Notes under the pieces: generated by a model
Databases searched by the model: none
Seen by the model: the letters and a program-made list of their open reading frames with translations, nothing else
Told to the model about the DNA's origin: nothing
DNA from: Rhododendron vialii
Lineage: Eukaryota > Streptophyta > Magnoliopsida > Ericales > Ericaceae
DNA: 64,000 nt
Assembly: GCF_030253575.1 (NCBI RefSeq)
Contig: NC_080569.1
Location: forward strand, 22,814,001 to 22,878,000
Direction of reading: 5' to 3'
Position numbers and translations under genes: made by a program
Shown here: positions 19,845-33,468 of the stretch, one piece after another
Numbering within the stretch: the first letter of the stretch is position 1
Layout: each line of letters starts with the position of its first letter

Positions 19845-22800
19845 ATGGCTCAAGCTGTTGAAGAATGGTACAAACAGATGCCGATCATTACTCGGTCGTA
19901 TCTCACTGCTGCAATCGTTACCTCTATCGGTTGCTCGCTCGATGTAAGGCTCTCTGTTTTTGTCTATGGTTTTTTTTAAGTGTTTGCAATTGTACAGGAT
20001 TCTTGATTTCATCGCCTGTTATTGCGATACGGTTTTCATGCGTTTAGGTATTAGTGGGTTCGGTTTAGTTTCAACTGCTTTTTCAATCTTTTGCAATTTG
20101 GTGCCCAAAAAAAAAAAAACTTGTGTGTATTTGTCTGAAAAGAGAATGCTGTTTTTGCGGTGCTTATTTGGAGATTACTCTCTGTTATTTTTTTTTTGTC
20201 AAAAGTACTTGTTTACACACCTGGAAGGACATGGGATTCTAATGTGGGGGTGATACGTATACGTATTTGCATACAATTAATAGAAGGAAATAGATGGTAT
20301 AAAGGGGAATGGTATTTTAACTTTTGAACCTAGTTAATTTAGAAAGGACCATGTTTTCTCGACGAGTACAATATGGGGGGTTTGGTAACGAAGACAGTAG
20401 TACCCTGGGTCATCTCATAATCCCGCCCGCCGCGAGACGCAGCCTTTTCAGTTTCGTATTTCGCAGTATGCTATTTAAGCAGTGCTGATTTTAACTCGTA
20501 AACTTTATTTGCAGATTATCTCTCCTCATAACTTGTACTTGCACCCCAAGCTTGTGGTCAAGCATTACCAGTTTTGGCGGCTCGTCACGAATTTCCTTTA
20601 CTTCCGGAAAATGGGTAACTTGTTCTCTCTATGAACTTCTGAATATCCATTGAGAATGAAATGCCTTTTTGTTGGTGTTTACTCTTTTTTTTTTTCCCTG
20701 ATTCAGTAACCTTCTTGCTTCAGTATGGATTGGTTGAGTCTTAATGTTGGTAGTAGGTCACACTTTGTAGAGAATTACGTGCTTGGTCACAGTTTTACCC
20801 TGTTATTCGTCAAAACATTATGGGTGCATACGAGTGCTCTGCTCGTCTAGGCGTGGAAAAGAATGTGCCATTAATCCCATTTGAGTGTTCCAACTTTCAA
20901 CACGAGGTTCCGTGGCTATTGAGTCCATGTGGTGCTTTTGTGGTTATATGTAAATCATTGCACAGGAGGCCAGTCGCCTCCTAATCCTGTCCACATACTG
21001 AACTGAGGTTGCTTGCATATGCATCACTCCTAAATCTTGCCGTACTCACATTTGGTCACTCAATAATCCCTCCAATCATTGCTGTTGCTGATCTGATTAC
21101 CCATTAAATTATTAATATCCGTGCTTACCTGCCCCTCTGTTGGACAGAGAGTAATTTTTATTATGTCTAATCTAAATTTTAAATTTGGTCTCAGTTCTGA
21201 TGGTCAAACTGTTCGTCCATGGGTCATATTTTGCCCTTAGTTGATGAGTGATGTTGGAAATTTTAGATCTTGCTTCGACTACAGCTATTCCTATTGATGA
21301 AAATCTTGCACTACTTTCAGATGGTTTAAGCTTTAAGATGTGCATGCACTTGATTATGATAGCTTTTCTTCTAACAATTGGATCTTGATGTTGCCAGATT
21401 TGGACTTCCTGTTTCACATGTTCTTTCTTGCTCGATACTGCAAGCTTCTTGAAGAAAATTCTTTCAGGGGAAGGACTGCAGATTTCTTTTATATGATCTT
21501 ATTTGGCGCTTCTGTTTTAACTGGAATTGTTCTCCTAGGGGGGATGATACCTTATGTATCTGAGTCATTTGCAAAGATAATATTTCTGAGTAATTCATTA
21601 ACATTCATGATGGTTAGTGTTCCTCCATTTGCAGATCAGGCGTTTCTAGTTCCTTTACTATAAATTGTTTCCGAAGGCTTAACCTTTTTTTTCCTCGCCC
21701 ATTTTACAGGTCTATGTGTGGAGCAAGCAAAATCCTTACATCCACATGAGTTTCTTGGGGCTCTTTACTTTTACTGCAGCTTACCTTCCATGGGTGAGTG
21801 ATCTCAGCATGTACTTGCATTATCTTCTTTTTGATCGGATGTACTTGCATTATCTTGTTGAAGTAATAATTCATTGGATGCCTGGAATACATCTGCATTA
21901 AGGACTTCCTCTCTTAACTGCTTGTCGTCAATAGAGGTTCCAGCCCTTATGGTGTTTTTAATGGGAACTATGTTTTGGAAAATCAGCTAAATCCAGAAAA
22001 TCACTGTCATTTTCAGCTACTTAGTTTCCATTTATTCATTTTGGCACTCTGGCCATCACCGTCAACTGCAGAACTCTTTGAAACTACTGTCTTGCATTCT
22101 TTTGAAACCCATTAAAACCCGTAAAATCCCTCCAAAGAGTTTCTCCAGAAGAATGCCCTCGTAAATACAGCCGTCACATTTACATTTTGGATTGTCCAGG
22201 TCTTTGAATCTGGTGGAGTCGTCTTTGTTCACCTCTGGTCCTCTACCGAAGGAGGAGTTAATTTGTTGTTTTTCCTGCTGGGGCTGTAGACTGAGTATAG
22301 TCGTATCAGATCTAACAACATGCTTTTTGTGGGCCGCAATTTATCGTTCAAGTTTATTTCCTCATTAAAAAAGAGAGAAAGAAAAGGATCTTGTACGTGA
22401 AATTTCAATTTTATGCTATGAATTCCAGACACCCTCTCTCTCTCTCTCGTGTGCACGCGGATAAACTCAAGAGGAAGGTAAACGTTTGGAGCCCAAACAA
22501 GAGCACCAAAGAAGGAAATTGTGGAGATTCTCTTTTGAGTTTTATTTTTGAGCTCTTTATGAAGTCTGATATGTTTCTAATCAAATGTACAAGCATTATC
22601 CAGAAGTAGTAAGACGTAAGGACTCTTCAAGGAAGGTGTTGCATCGTGTGTTGTGCCAAGACACTGTTACTCAGACACTATTCGACATGCATGCAAACAT
22701 GAGTTACTATTAGTGAATTTTATCAAAAGCAGACACTCTTTGAACTCTTGGGAGATCCTTGTTCGCATCACTTAGGCCTACAGGAAATGTATTACTAGCA

Positions 22801-24277
22801 TGGAAAAGAATAACTTGGGCTACAATGACGAAAAATGACCATGCATATTGATACCTATTTCCGGAGGCATATCAAGCTTGGGAAAAGGGTCTGCTCCACT
22901 ACCACCACCCCAAAGCAATCCTCTCCTGCAGGAGATTGTCCCTTGTCTTTTAAATTTAAATATATATGACTCCTGAGGACATATGTTGAGTTATTTATTG
23001 CTCAGTACTGTCATTGAATATCTTCATGGGGTTCAGATTATTACTGGAAAGTAAATAATGAAATGGTGCCCCTCCTGGATATTATTTGTTTTCTTGTTGA
23101 GGTCCTCTTGCATTTGGAATTTAACGGAGGAAAGTGTGTTATTTTTACATGTACGCTGGGTGAGGTAGTGATGCTCAGAGAAGGTCCCACATTTGCATGG
23201 TGTTGACAGATTTTAGTCTCTCACTCACTAGCAACTCTTTCTCATGCAGGTTCTTTTGGGATTCTCTGTTCTTGTTGGTGCCAGTGCCTGGGTGGATCTA
23301 CTGGTGCGTTTTAAACTATCATTTTTTCTCCATTGTATGCGCTTGTGTGACAAATGTGGTCCTCAGTTTTGGCTTTTTGAACCTGATACATTGCTTTTAT
23401 AGTACTGAATTTTAGATGAGGAATTGGGTTCGGATTACCATTTGCGTTTTAGCAGTTATTTAAATTACCCATGCTGGGTGAAGCTTTGGGTATTTTTGTT
23501 TTTGGGATTGCTAAACAATCTGGAAGGCACATCCCTGCTGTACATAATTTCACGGGTCTCACCCAGTGAAATACGTACATTTTCTTACACAATCCTTGAA
23601 TCAGTGGAGCACAAGAGGAATCCTTATGTGCAATACTCAAAAGCACGCTACTGGACTCATAGTCCTCTCTTGTTTCTATCCACTTCTCTTGTTTTACTTT
23701 GGAGTTGAGAAAAAGCATTCTAAATCTCGACCTTTTTTTTTTTCGTTTTTCTTTCACAATACGATCCTTTTCAGTATGTGTACTTTTACTTCATGCACAC
23801 ACCACCCATCATGGTAAAACTGTAAATGCATTTTGTGAGAGTTAATAGATGACTAGATGTGCATTTAGAGACGTAGTAACACGGATACTTGTAAAAAAAT
23901 ATGGGACTCTGGGTTTTTAGTTTGCCCTTACTTTCTACTCGGAGTTTTCTACTGTGTGGATCATATCTGAAGTATGGGGGTAACTTCGTTCGAACACTTA
24001 GAGCACTCTCCATTTAGCTTGGAAACCAAGTGATCAGTCTCTTAGTTTTTAAGTACCATTTTTGTCGACTCTAACTTGTACTGTTGTGGTTCAGGGAATG
24101 ATAGCTGGTCATGCCTACTATTTTCTTGAAGATGTGTACCCTCGGATGACAGGCCGTCGACCCCTTAAAACCCCATCGCTTATTAAATGGCTATTTGCAG
24201 ATGAGCCTGTAGTGGTGGCGAGGCCCACAGATGTGAGATTTGCTGCTCCACCTGTTCAGGAACCTGAACCAAATTAA
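19845..24277 (+). CDS. DER2: Derlin-2-like ER-associated degradation protein
   Basis: Exons are 19845-19943, 20515-20614, 21398-21612, 21710-21793, 23250-23303 and 24095-24277, all with GT-AG introns. They join to 735 nt, 244 aa, the usual plant Derlin-2 length. Derlins are rhomboid pseudoproteases in the ER membrane that help retrotranslocate misfolded proteins to the cytosol for proteasomal degradation. The protein starts MAQAVEEWYKQMPIITRSYL. It has the derlin WR pair (Trp54-Arg55, in FWRLVTNFLYFRKM), several hydrophobic segments (IVLLGGMIPYV, MSFLGLFTFTAAYLPW, LLGFSVLVGASAW) and the rhomboid GxxxG (185-189, GMIAG). The cytosolic tail ends DVRFAAPPVQEPEPN. There is no catalytic Ser-His dyad, as expected of this family. 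Paralog choice (DER2.1 or DER2.2) cannot be made from sequence alone. Confidence 0.95.
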
Positions 24278-25702
24278 TCAGATCTTTGGATGACAGAGAC
24301 AAATGCTAAGGTGGTAAATCTGCTTGAAGAATCTGTTGGATGGTCAGATGATTATAGTAGGCCCTTTATTGGTGAGAATACATTTTGAGTGACACATTAA
24401 TTGAAACTGGTTTGCCATTTTGAGTGATGGCTGTGTTCGATGTCTTGCCATACAGATTCGAGTTTGGTTATTGTATAATTCAGGCTGCACGGTACTTGTG
24501 AGAAATCTACTTTTTGTAAATCTCATTTTTTGCATAATCTTTTATGAGTTTACTTGCTATTATTATGCCTTGCGCTTGTCTAAATTCTAGTAGTGAGCTA
24601 GGGTTGGGGTCGCGATCGTACATCCGCACATTTTTTGTACTCCCTCCGTCCCTTAATGAGGTTCCTTGTAAGAGTTCGAACTTTTTAATGACATGCATGT
24701 GTTGTATGCTTTCTTTTAAAGTTAGCTTTGATTTTTCATTTCATTTTTACGACTTTTCCCCCTTATTTATGAGGGTGAATTTTGGAAATTTATTTATACT
24801 TCTTTGCTTGATTCTTCAAAGAGGACTGAGATTTTTAAAATATCTCAAAATAGAAGAGTGTGTAGTATAAAGAGTACTCTTTTTTCAAAAACAAAACAGA
24901 ACAATTTTTTTTTGAAAATGCGATGCAATGTGGTTAGCAGGTTTTCTCAGTTCAAAAATTGTTTATAAGCGTCGTAAGAATTCTGTGAGCTTAGAGAAAC
25001 AAACAAAACGATTAACAAGATGCACTGTAGTTGCAAGTTTTCTCTGTTAGTATATTTTTTGGACGGGGATTAACAAGAAGTAACTGGCACAATTGATTTT
25101 TTTTTCTTCTTTTTAATCCTTTTTCATCATCGTTGCAGTACAAGTGCCAGAAGCCCAAATTTTTTGAAGTTGAATAAATCCGTGAATTTGAATTCTCACC
25201 ATGAAAATAGAGCACAAACCGAAAGGGAAAAAAAGGCGACAACCAAATCAAACAAAATTACATTGATTACGAGTTTGTACAATGCCTACGTAACGCTATA
25301 ATATGGCGAGAGAGACAAATTAATGGCAAGAGCCATGGTACAACACAAGAATAAATAAAAGTCAAAAACCCTAATGAAAAATGAAAAAAGTAGCATCCCA
25401 TCCAATCAAGAAATTTTCATCCCCCTACTCCAACCCAAGGAACTGCAAAACATGTCAACAAAAACCAAACTTCCAAACTGCAGAAACCGCAGAGAAATGA
25501 ATATTCATACTCTTAACTGCATCAGCTTGTTGCAGAGAGTTTTGTGTATATACATGGCAAAAAGAATGCTTACATTCAAGCCATACCCGGATGTTCTAGG
25601 TTGATTTTCTGGCTCCGATTCTCTTCCTCGACTCCACTATCGTCTAATGCCGCAACCAATTTTCGAGGTGAAACAAAAAAAGATAATGATGATGCACCAT
25701 GG
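24278..25702. other. Convergent intergenic region between Derlin and the TOM1-like gene
   Basis: The two genes converge here, so both 3' UTRs should lie in it. A MITE-type terminus (TACTCCCTCCGTCCC at about 24638) is visible without its partner. No further gene was found; short frames here are not supported. Confidence 0.55.
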
Positions 25703-28700
25703 CTACCGGATAGGATGATACTGGGCTGATACTCTCTTTGGAGGCAACTTGCGCAGAATGTATAGGACAAGAGCAGAAGGTAGTATCTCAACCAGCTGTT
25801 AATTTTTTCAGCAAATAGGAAGTTAAAAAACAAGCGCGTAAAATACTTCCGAAAATAAAATAACTTTGCACTAGTTCTGTAGAGTACCATGTAGTAGATC
25901 AAGTTTAAGACTGGATGATCCAATACGTCGAGTGATGCATCTGTATCAAAAGCAGAAAGGACATCCTGGATTCGGAGAATTGGGTTATATTAAGGAATGG
26001 GCTAACTAATAAGCAAATGAAGAAAGAAAGATAACTACATAAGTATAATCAGTTGACTTCCAATGTTGGGGTTCAAGTAAACTCTACACATTTGTGAATT
26101 CCTCAAGCAAAGTTCATTTTCACCTACGTCGTGACCTCCTAGCATCTTGAAGTTTGAGGAAGGGCACAGAAAAAAAACAGACCACTTAACAAGCCAAAGG
26201 TAATGACTACCCGCAAGATAGAAGTCTCTGATCCCACTATCGGAGTTCTATCATCCGTGGAACTCTTCACTTCTTTACAATTCTCCCTTTTTGGTTCTGG
26301 TTTTAAATTCTTTCTTGTTTTCTTTTATTGGGTGTGGGGTGGGGAAGCGCGTCGTGGGGTTTCGCCAGTTCATCCAGACTGACCCGAATACAAGGTCAAA
26401 TAATTATTTGACTCGAGAATCAGGATAGTATGACTGTTTACATTAACCAAGTACTGTATCAGATAAGACAATATGAACACCTCTTAAAATTCTATACAGG
26501 CAATGACAAAGGTCATTGTTGTTGAAATAACTGGTGCACAGAACAGCCTGAAACTTACCACAAAGCATCTTACTAGAAAGCAGGTGAAGCATATGGCAGT
26601 TACAGATCCAACCTGCAGCAATAACCACTCATTAGCAGCAAATTACTTGGGGACCAATTAACATGTCGGTCAATTTTGACGCCCCAAAGAGGTTTTATCA
26701 AAATGAAAATAAAATGGGTCAAAAGCATACAGGGAGGACAAGAAGTCCACCAAAATTCAAAGACCAACAGGAAAAAAAACACAAACAAAATACATCCCAA
26801 TCTACGAATATCTCTCCAATCTCTAGGAGAAGAAACAACAGTATCCCCTTCAAACGAGTCGCTGATAACAAAAAAGCAGCCAGAACAAATCTTGCCACAA
26901 AGCTTTAATAATCTTCAATTCTTCCCTAAAAATCTAGCACTTCTCTCAAACCATAGAATCCAAAGTATTGCAACCATGCTACTTCTCCCAAGAGCTTGAG
27001 TTATGTCATATAAGTTATCAACCAAACCCTCTAAAATAAATGCAGTGGATATAATCACAAAAGCTGCCTTCCAAATGGGGGAGAGAAAGAGATTTGAAAA
27101 GGCACACCAAGAAGATTTCACAGAGCACTCCCAAGAGTCCCAACCATACATTGGACAAAATGACTGTATAAAGTAAGAAGCACGCCAGATAATCCTAGTT
27201 TTCAAAGAGCAAGAGAAGCTGCCTGGATATAATGGTGACATAGCTTGAAGACTCATGCAAAGGCATAGACCTCAGAAGTGCTTCTTTCACTGGTACATTC
27301 ATTGGTACTTTAGTGCATGGAAGATTTTACTCCTTGCTTTGTTGCACTTGCACCGTCATGTTTCTAAGTATATAAACCCATGCCGCGAATATCACTCACC
27401 TTCCAATAATAACATCTTTGATTGAGGAGTTCACGAGGCATAACTAAAAAATAAGAAAACAATATGCTCCATTCCAGACTTCCAGTAGCACTTCTAAACA
27501 CAGGATACCGTCATATTGGATGATCACAGAAGGGAGGGAAGTTCACTAAATGGTGTATGCTGTCACCTATCAGAAGGTTGCAATTATATTGAAGAGAGAA
27601 ACTTGTCGACGTATTTTTTGTCTTCCTGCTGCAACTACTTACGATTTGGCTTTCCCGAGTTGTTACATTTTATGGAAAGCATATATTGAATAGGTCAATT
27701 GGAGGATGCAGTTATACCCAGTACAATCCATTGGCAAAATGATGGAAAAGTGACATTTATGCCAAGTAGGATAATATATCTGATTTGGTAACTTGTCTGC
27801 CAAGTTTTGTCTGATTCAGAGTCTTGTTCAGGCTACAGTCAACACTATGCATCTTATATTGTCTAATAAGTCATAATGATAATATGCATTATGCAGTCAA
27901 GATAATGAAACAATTCTAATTATCCAGACAAGGAAACTCTAACAAAATTACATCAACTTCAGCAAGGGTCAGAGGTTTGTCCGCTCTGATCTTCCTACAA
28001 ATAGAAATTACTGTCACATTTACTGCCATTGAAGAAGATTTAGACCAGGTAATTCATTTTTCCAACGTACTACTGCCAGTGGCAGATGCATAAATTTTTA
28101 AAAGTAAAACTACTTCGATTTTGGAGGTCGGTGAAATATTCAGAGTTTTGGAGGGCTAAAGTTAAAATCATTTTTGGAAGGACAAAGATTCAATTGTTCT
28201 TATTTCAAAGGGTCCAAATTGCAAAATTCTTTTGTATACACCATGAACATCAATTAATTACAACTGCAGAGTAATGAACAGATTTTTTTTTACACAAAAT
28301 GCAAAGGAAAATGAATACCCAACAACATGCTAAACAACCGATTCTAGCAACTATGATGTCATCAAATAAACAGACTGTATTTGGAAAGCACAAACCTCAT
28401 GAAGTTTCTTTCTTCTCCCTTTAGATTCAATAGGGAAACGTCTCAGCATGACAAATAATCTGGAAGCGTTGGGCACAGAATCACATGGAAGTATAAGAAA
28501 ACATAAATATTACATGCAGGGACAGTCATAATGAACATTGCTTCAGTTGCTTAATAACGTAAGCTAAAATTTATGTTGCAGAAATTCACCTTCCTCCGTA
28601 CAGCAGGAAGCCTAATGCTGCTAGAAATGATACAACTGGAAAAATTTAAAAACAAAATAAACATAAGACAAAGCAATAGTAATTAGACACTCCAAATTAT

Positions 28701-31700
28701 GATTCGAAAGAACTTTCAATTGTCACAAATGAAGCTTCTGACATATGAACAGTCAAATAAGATGCCTAACCTGCAATGAATATCTTTCCAATGAATTCCA
28801 CAACACTGTTGTCATCTATCCAGAGGTATAACCAGATACAAACCTGAAATCACAAATTTATTCTTAAATTAAAATTGCTAACCCGTTTTATATCATAAGT
28901 AACTTTCTCAAAGCAATGCTCTTAGAGTAAGCCTATTTACATCCCACCCTAGCCAAACGATTGCCGGTCAAAATCAAAAAATCACTCAAGCTCGTATGCA
29001 CTAATACTATGCAAGCTATCAATTCATAGCTGACTAAATTTATTCTTGTTTTAAGTATATTATTGCATGAAAGCATTCAGTTCAATCGTCAAGAAATGGA
29101 GCATGCAAATACACAAAAGATCTATGTCCTAGTTGATGTGGCTCGGGATGACATGAATCTTAGCTGCTTGTCAGACAACTATAAATACCCAGGTTCCTCA
29201 TAATATACCAGTCAATCGTAAGTAGTAACATCTTACACAATCGGAAAAGAAATATAGGTGGAGAGTACCTGTATGAAGTAAACTCCACCATTTACTGACA
29301 TATAAACAATGCGGAGCTTATCTGTTGGTAAACTCCTTGCCTGGCCATTAACCAAAAAGAATAAAGATTAGAATCACATACCGATATTGCAAAATGTTAG
29401 TTGCAAAGAGGCCTGAATGCTAATTAAATGTGGACTATTCCTAGAATCGTATATCAGTGCTCAGGGGACAGAACTCATAGCGCTTGAACTTGCCTGGTGA
29501 TAAATCTCAGCCCAAAAGAGGACAAGAAGGGTGTAAGTAGAGAAAAACAGAATTCCAGGTAGATCCAATAGTACCCAAATTAGCACCTGGTCCAAAATAC
29601 AGCAGGCCAATTGTCAGCATAACGGCCTAGAGCATCCCAGACAGTATGGAAGAAAAAGTAAACTGTCAATTTAAGGCGTTCAGTTTATGTTTTGTATCCA
29701 TACAGTTTATGTTTTGTATCCATACTATAGGAGAGAATGTACTTGACACATTGAAGAAAGTGGAACTTAAGTGCTTAGGGAAAAGCACTTCAATGTTAAC
29801 CACACAAGCTTCTTAAGTGCTCCAAACTTGATAAAAGTTTCCTTTTACTACATAAATTCTCTTGGTTGTGTGAAATCATTCAGCACAGATGTATGAAATC
29901 AATCAACACAGACAGTAACAAACTGACATGAGAGAAGAGGGCAAGGAGATTCCAAACTAACATGCTAACATGATAGCAGTTACAAATATTAGGAAAGAAT
30001 GGAAAGCTATGAAAACACAACATTCAGCTTCGAAGTTGAACAACCTCATAAAAAGACACTACATTGAAACGACCTCTGCGTGAAATGGGATAACTCTATG
30101 ATGCAGGGAGTCCTTGATCGTCCTAAGTAATACTGTAATCAAGAGTTCACAAAAAATCCAGCATCGGTACAGATGCAAAATGACAATGGGAGGGTAAGCT
30201 ATGAAAACACAAATTTCAGCTTAGAATTACTTAATAGAATAGCACCTATTTAGTAATGACCTTCAGGTGAAAGGAGATGAACACATGGAGTATAAAGTCC
30301 TTGACCTTCCTAAGTATTGTGGAATTTTTCAAACTAATCATGAATTGGTACACAAGGAAAATGAACTACAACAACAAATGGGAAATCGTCCTTAAAGTTG
30401 ACTCAGAGTCTAATAGAAGGAACAGGATAAATTATACTAACTAGCAAAAGAAGGGGGAAAGAGAAACCAAAAGAGTAAGAAATGAAAACCAAAACATGTG
30501 ATGCAAACGTTCGCAGATGTTAACATACCTTAGGAGTCAACTGAAACACTTCCCCATGAAATCCAAACACAATTGCACGCACTGTAATAACCAGTTTGAC
30601 TGTTAAAAGGCCCATAAAAAAATGTCCAAATGACAAAATACTAGCCAGGACTCTCATAATTACCTCCGTTTACAATGAAGTTCATAAGATGGAAAACCTT
30701 TTGAGTGGTCCAACCATACTCGGGCACTCTCAGTTCAATCCTTATCAACTGAAACTGCATACGATCAACATACACAAACAACAAAATTAACTTCCCCACC
30801 AAATATATCTACTGATTAATTGAGAATCTACTACCAAAACCATACAAGTAGGAGTTCCAAGCACAGGTGCTTACGTGCATGCAAACATAGCTTATGCAAA
30901 CTTATGACTTCCCCAACTCTCTTTAATCTAAAGTGAAAGAACAACTCTGTCCCAAATTGATGAATCAGCAATTAAATGGCATCCAAGCAATTCAAGATCA
31001 GGAGCAGAATTTACATCAAAGTGACGAGGGAATAATGCGTTTGAAAATTCAAAAGTTATGTAGAATAAATTTAAAGGATGTTTCAATCCACCAAAGAAGG
31101 ATAGTCTGCAATTCCCAAGAAAATCATGCATTGCATGTTCAAGATTGATTGGACCTCACAAATCAATATCCACCACATTGTCAGATACATTAGTTAACTA
31201 AAAAAACATTTAAATTTCGATTCTGTGGAACACATCCAATTTAAGTAGTGAGAATATGGAAAATGTTTTTACAAAATGAATCGATGAAAGGATGGCTCAG
31301 TACGTTGTCTAAATGTGCATTGGCTTTTCTTTTATTCAGTTCTGAGTTCCCCCATTACACATTAGAAAGTTAAAACATACATGGTCTGACTGTTGGAACT
31401 AGAAAGGAAGAGGTTAAAGCTGCAAAGTAGAATTCAGTTAGGGAGCTGGCAGGAGGTCAGCAAGTGGTTAGTGAGCTGTTACAAACCTGTTAGGATGTTA
31501 CCGGAACGCGGACAATATATTAGAGAGGTTAGATAAATAGAAAGGTTCATTTCTGTAAACGGTTAAACATTTGGATTAATGAGAATTCATCTTCTTCTCT
31601 TAATTTTTTGGGTTTATAATTCTGTGAACTTCATTAGGAACACTGCAATAGTATAGTATACTGTAGATTAGACGATAGACTATGAGTTTGTTGTGTTTTA

Positions 31701-33429
31701 CACTTATTGCTTACAATAATGTAATTGAACTACGAAGCAGTTAAAAGCACATAAAGCAACTCGATCTGTACCAGCAACTATGTCAAAAATTAGAAAGAAG
31801 TAATTTTGCCTATCCAAATCCATGGAAGCCACTGTCAAGAGTAACAAAAGACAAACTAATACCGAGTTTTCTGTGTCAGAAAACTGGATAAAGACAGCGA
31901 TTTTAGATAGTCTTACTAATAAAGCTACTGTGCGTGAAAGAAACAAAACGGTATCCATGGCGTTCATGGATCTCTGGCTCTCGGATTTTCAGGCCGTTTA
32001 TGAGGATTGGAGCACCGGTTTCTTGGCGGCCACTCATGGAGTTCAGGAGTGTGTGGGGATCGGGCGACATGGTTGTCGGTGTTCTTGGTGTCTGGTGGTT
32101 TTGGTTTCATGGCCACGACAAGTTTTCTATGGTGGTGGTGGACGGCTTGCTGGGGAGGTGGTGGTCACTGGCGGAGGTGTGGCGGCAGAGGTGTCTGCAT
32201 GTTTAGGGTTCCTGGGTTGGCGGTCTGGGCTCAACAGTTTTTTGGGCTGGGCCAGGCCCGTTCGGTGTTGAGCTGTTGTTGCATATAACCACTAATCACC
32301 TACACAAGGATAGATGATCAGACTTTCCGCATTAATCTTTGAAGCTTCAGTTCTCCCAGCTCCCAATCAATGAAGCAAATCTAACCCCAAGGGTTTGAAC
32401 CAGTAGGCATGAGATGGCAACTAAAGGGATTGCCCAGGTCAAATCCCACCAACGATTTTAGATACACAGTCTTATTACTAAAGCTTCTGTGTGCGTGGAA
32501 AAACAAAACGATAAGGGCATATCCAGCCCTTGCTCAAAATTGAATGTGACATAAAATACAACCCTATACCTTCTTAACAAACGCATATCAAAGTAAGTTC
32601 TACTCATTTCTTCACTTAAACGAAGGCAGAGACCTTTTCTATTAATTTGTACTTCTCAGGCTAATTTCCGGCTCTCAAATGTACCACTCATCACTCCTTA
32701 CACAAATACTGAACCAAATTAATGCTGAAGTAGAAAACCACCCAAAGCATCTCTCCACTCGAATTCATACTGACCCAAATCAATACTTGGCCTCCACAAT
32801 GCGAGAGACTTTTTTTTACTCTAAATATTCAAGGCCATTTTGTGTCTTTCATAGTTGCCACTTACCAACAACGCAATTTATATAGCTTTTACTCAAATCT
32901 TACGCATAAATATGTACCTTCCCGCTGGAGTGATATACTCCCCATTTCACTCACATTTAGAATAATTTGAGGAAAAAACCCGGACATGGTCTAATATATA
33001 ACCACTTATCACCAACACAAGGATAGATGATCAGACTTTCTGCGTCTTTAGTTCTCTCAGCTCCCAAACAAAGTTTGAAGCTTTAGTTCTCTCAGCTCCC
33101 AAACAATGAAGCAAATCCAACCCCAAGGGGTTTGGCCCAACGGGCATGAGACAACAACTAAAGGGCTTGCCCCAAGAGTTAGCAAGGTTGAATCTCACCA
33201 AAGCCAAACCTTGAACCTTGGGATCACTGGAGCTTTTGTACGGTTGTTAACTTCGGTCGTTAACTTCAGGTCTGTCCTGGATTAGTCCATGTGTGCGCAA
33301 GCTGGCCCCACACCCGGTTATAAACGAAAGAAACAAACAATGAAGCGAATCTCAGATTCAAAAATTACAAAATTCAACCAGTGAAAAATGTATACACACA
33401 TAGGTACAGATACAGAAATGAGTATATGT

Positions 33430-33468
<39 letters not shown>

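Noticed and set aside
31822-32288. 149-, 90- and 93-codon overlapping + strand frames
   Set aside because: Overlapping GC-rich frames inside an intron, Gly/Val/Trp-rich, no known domain.
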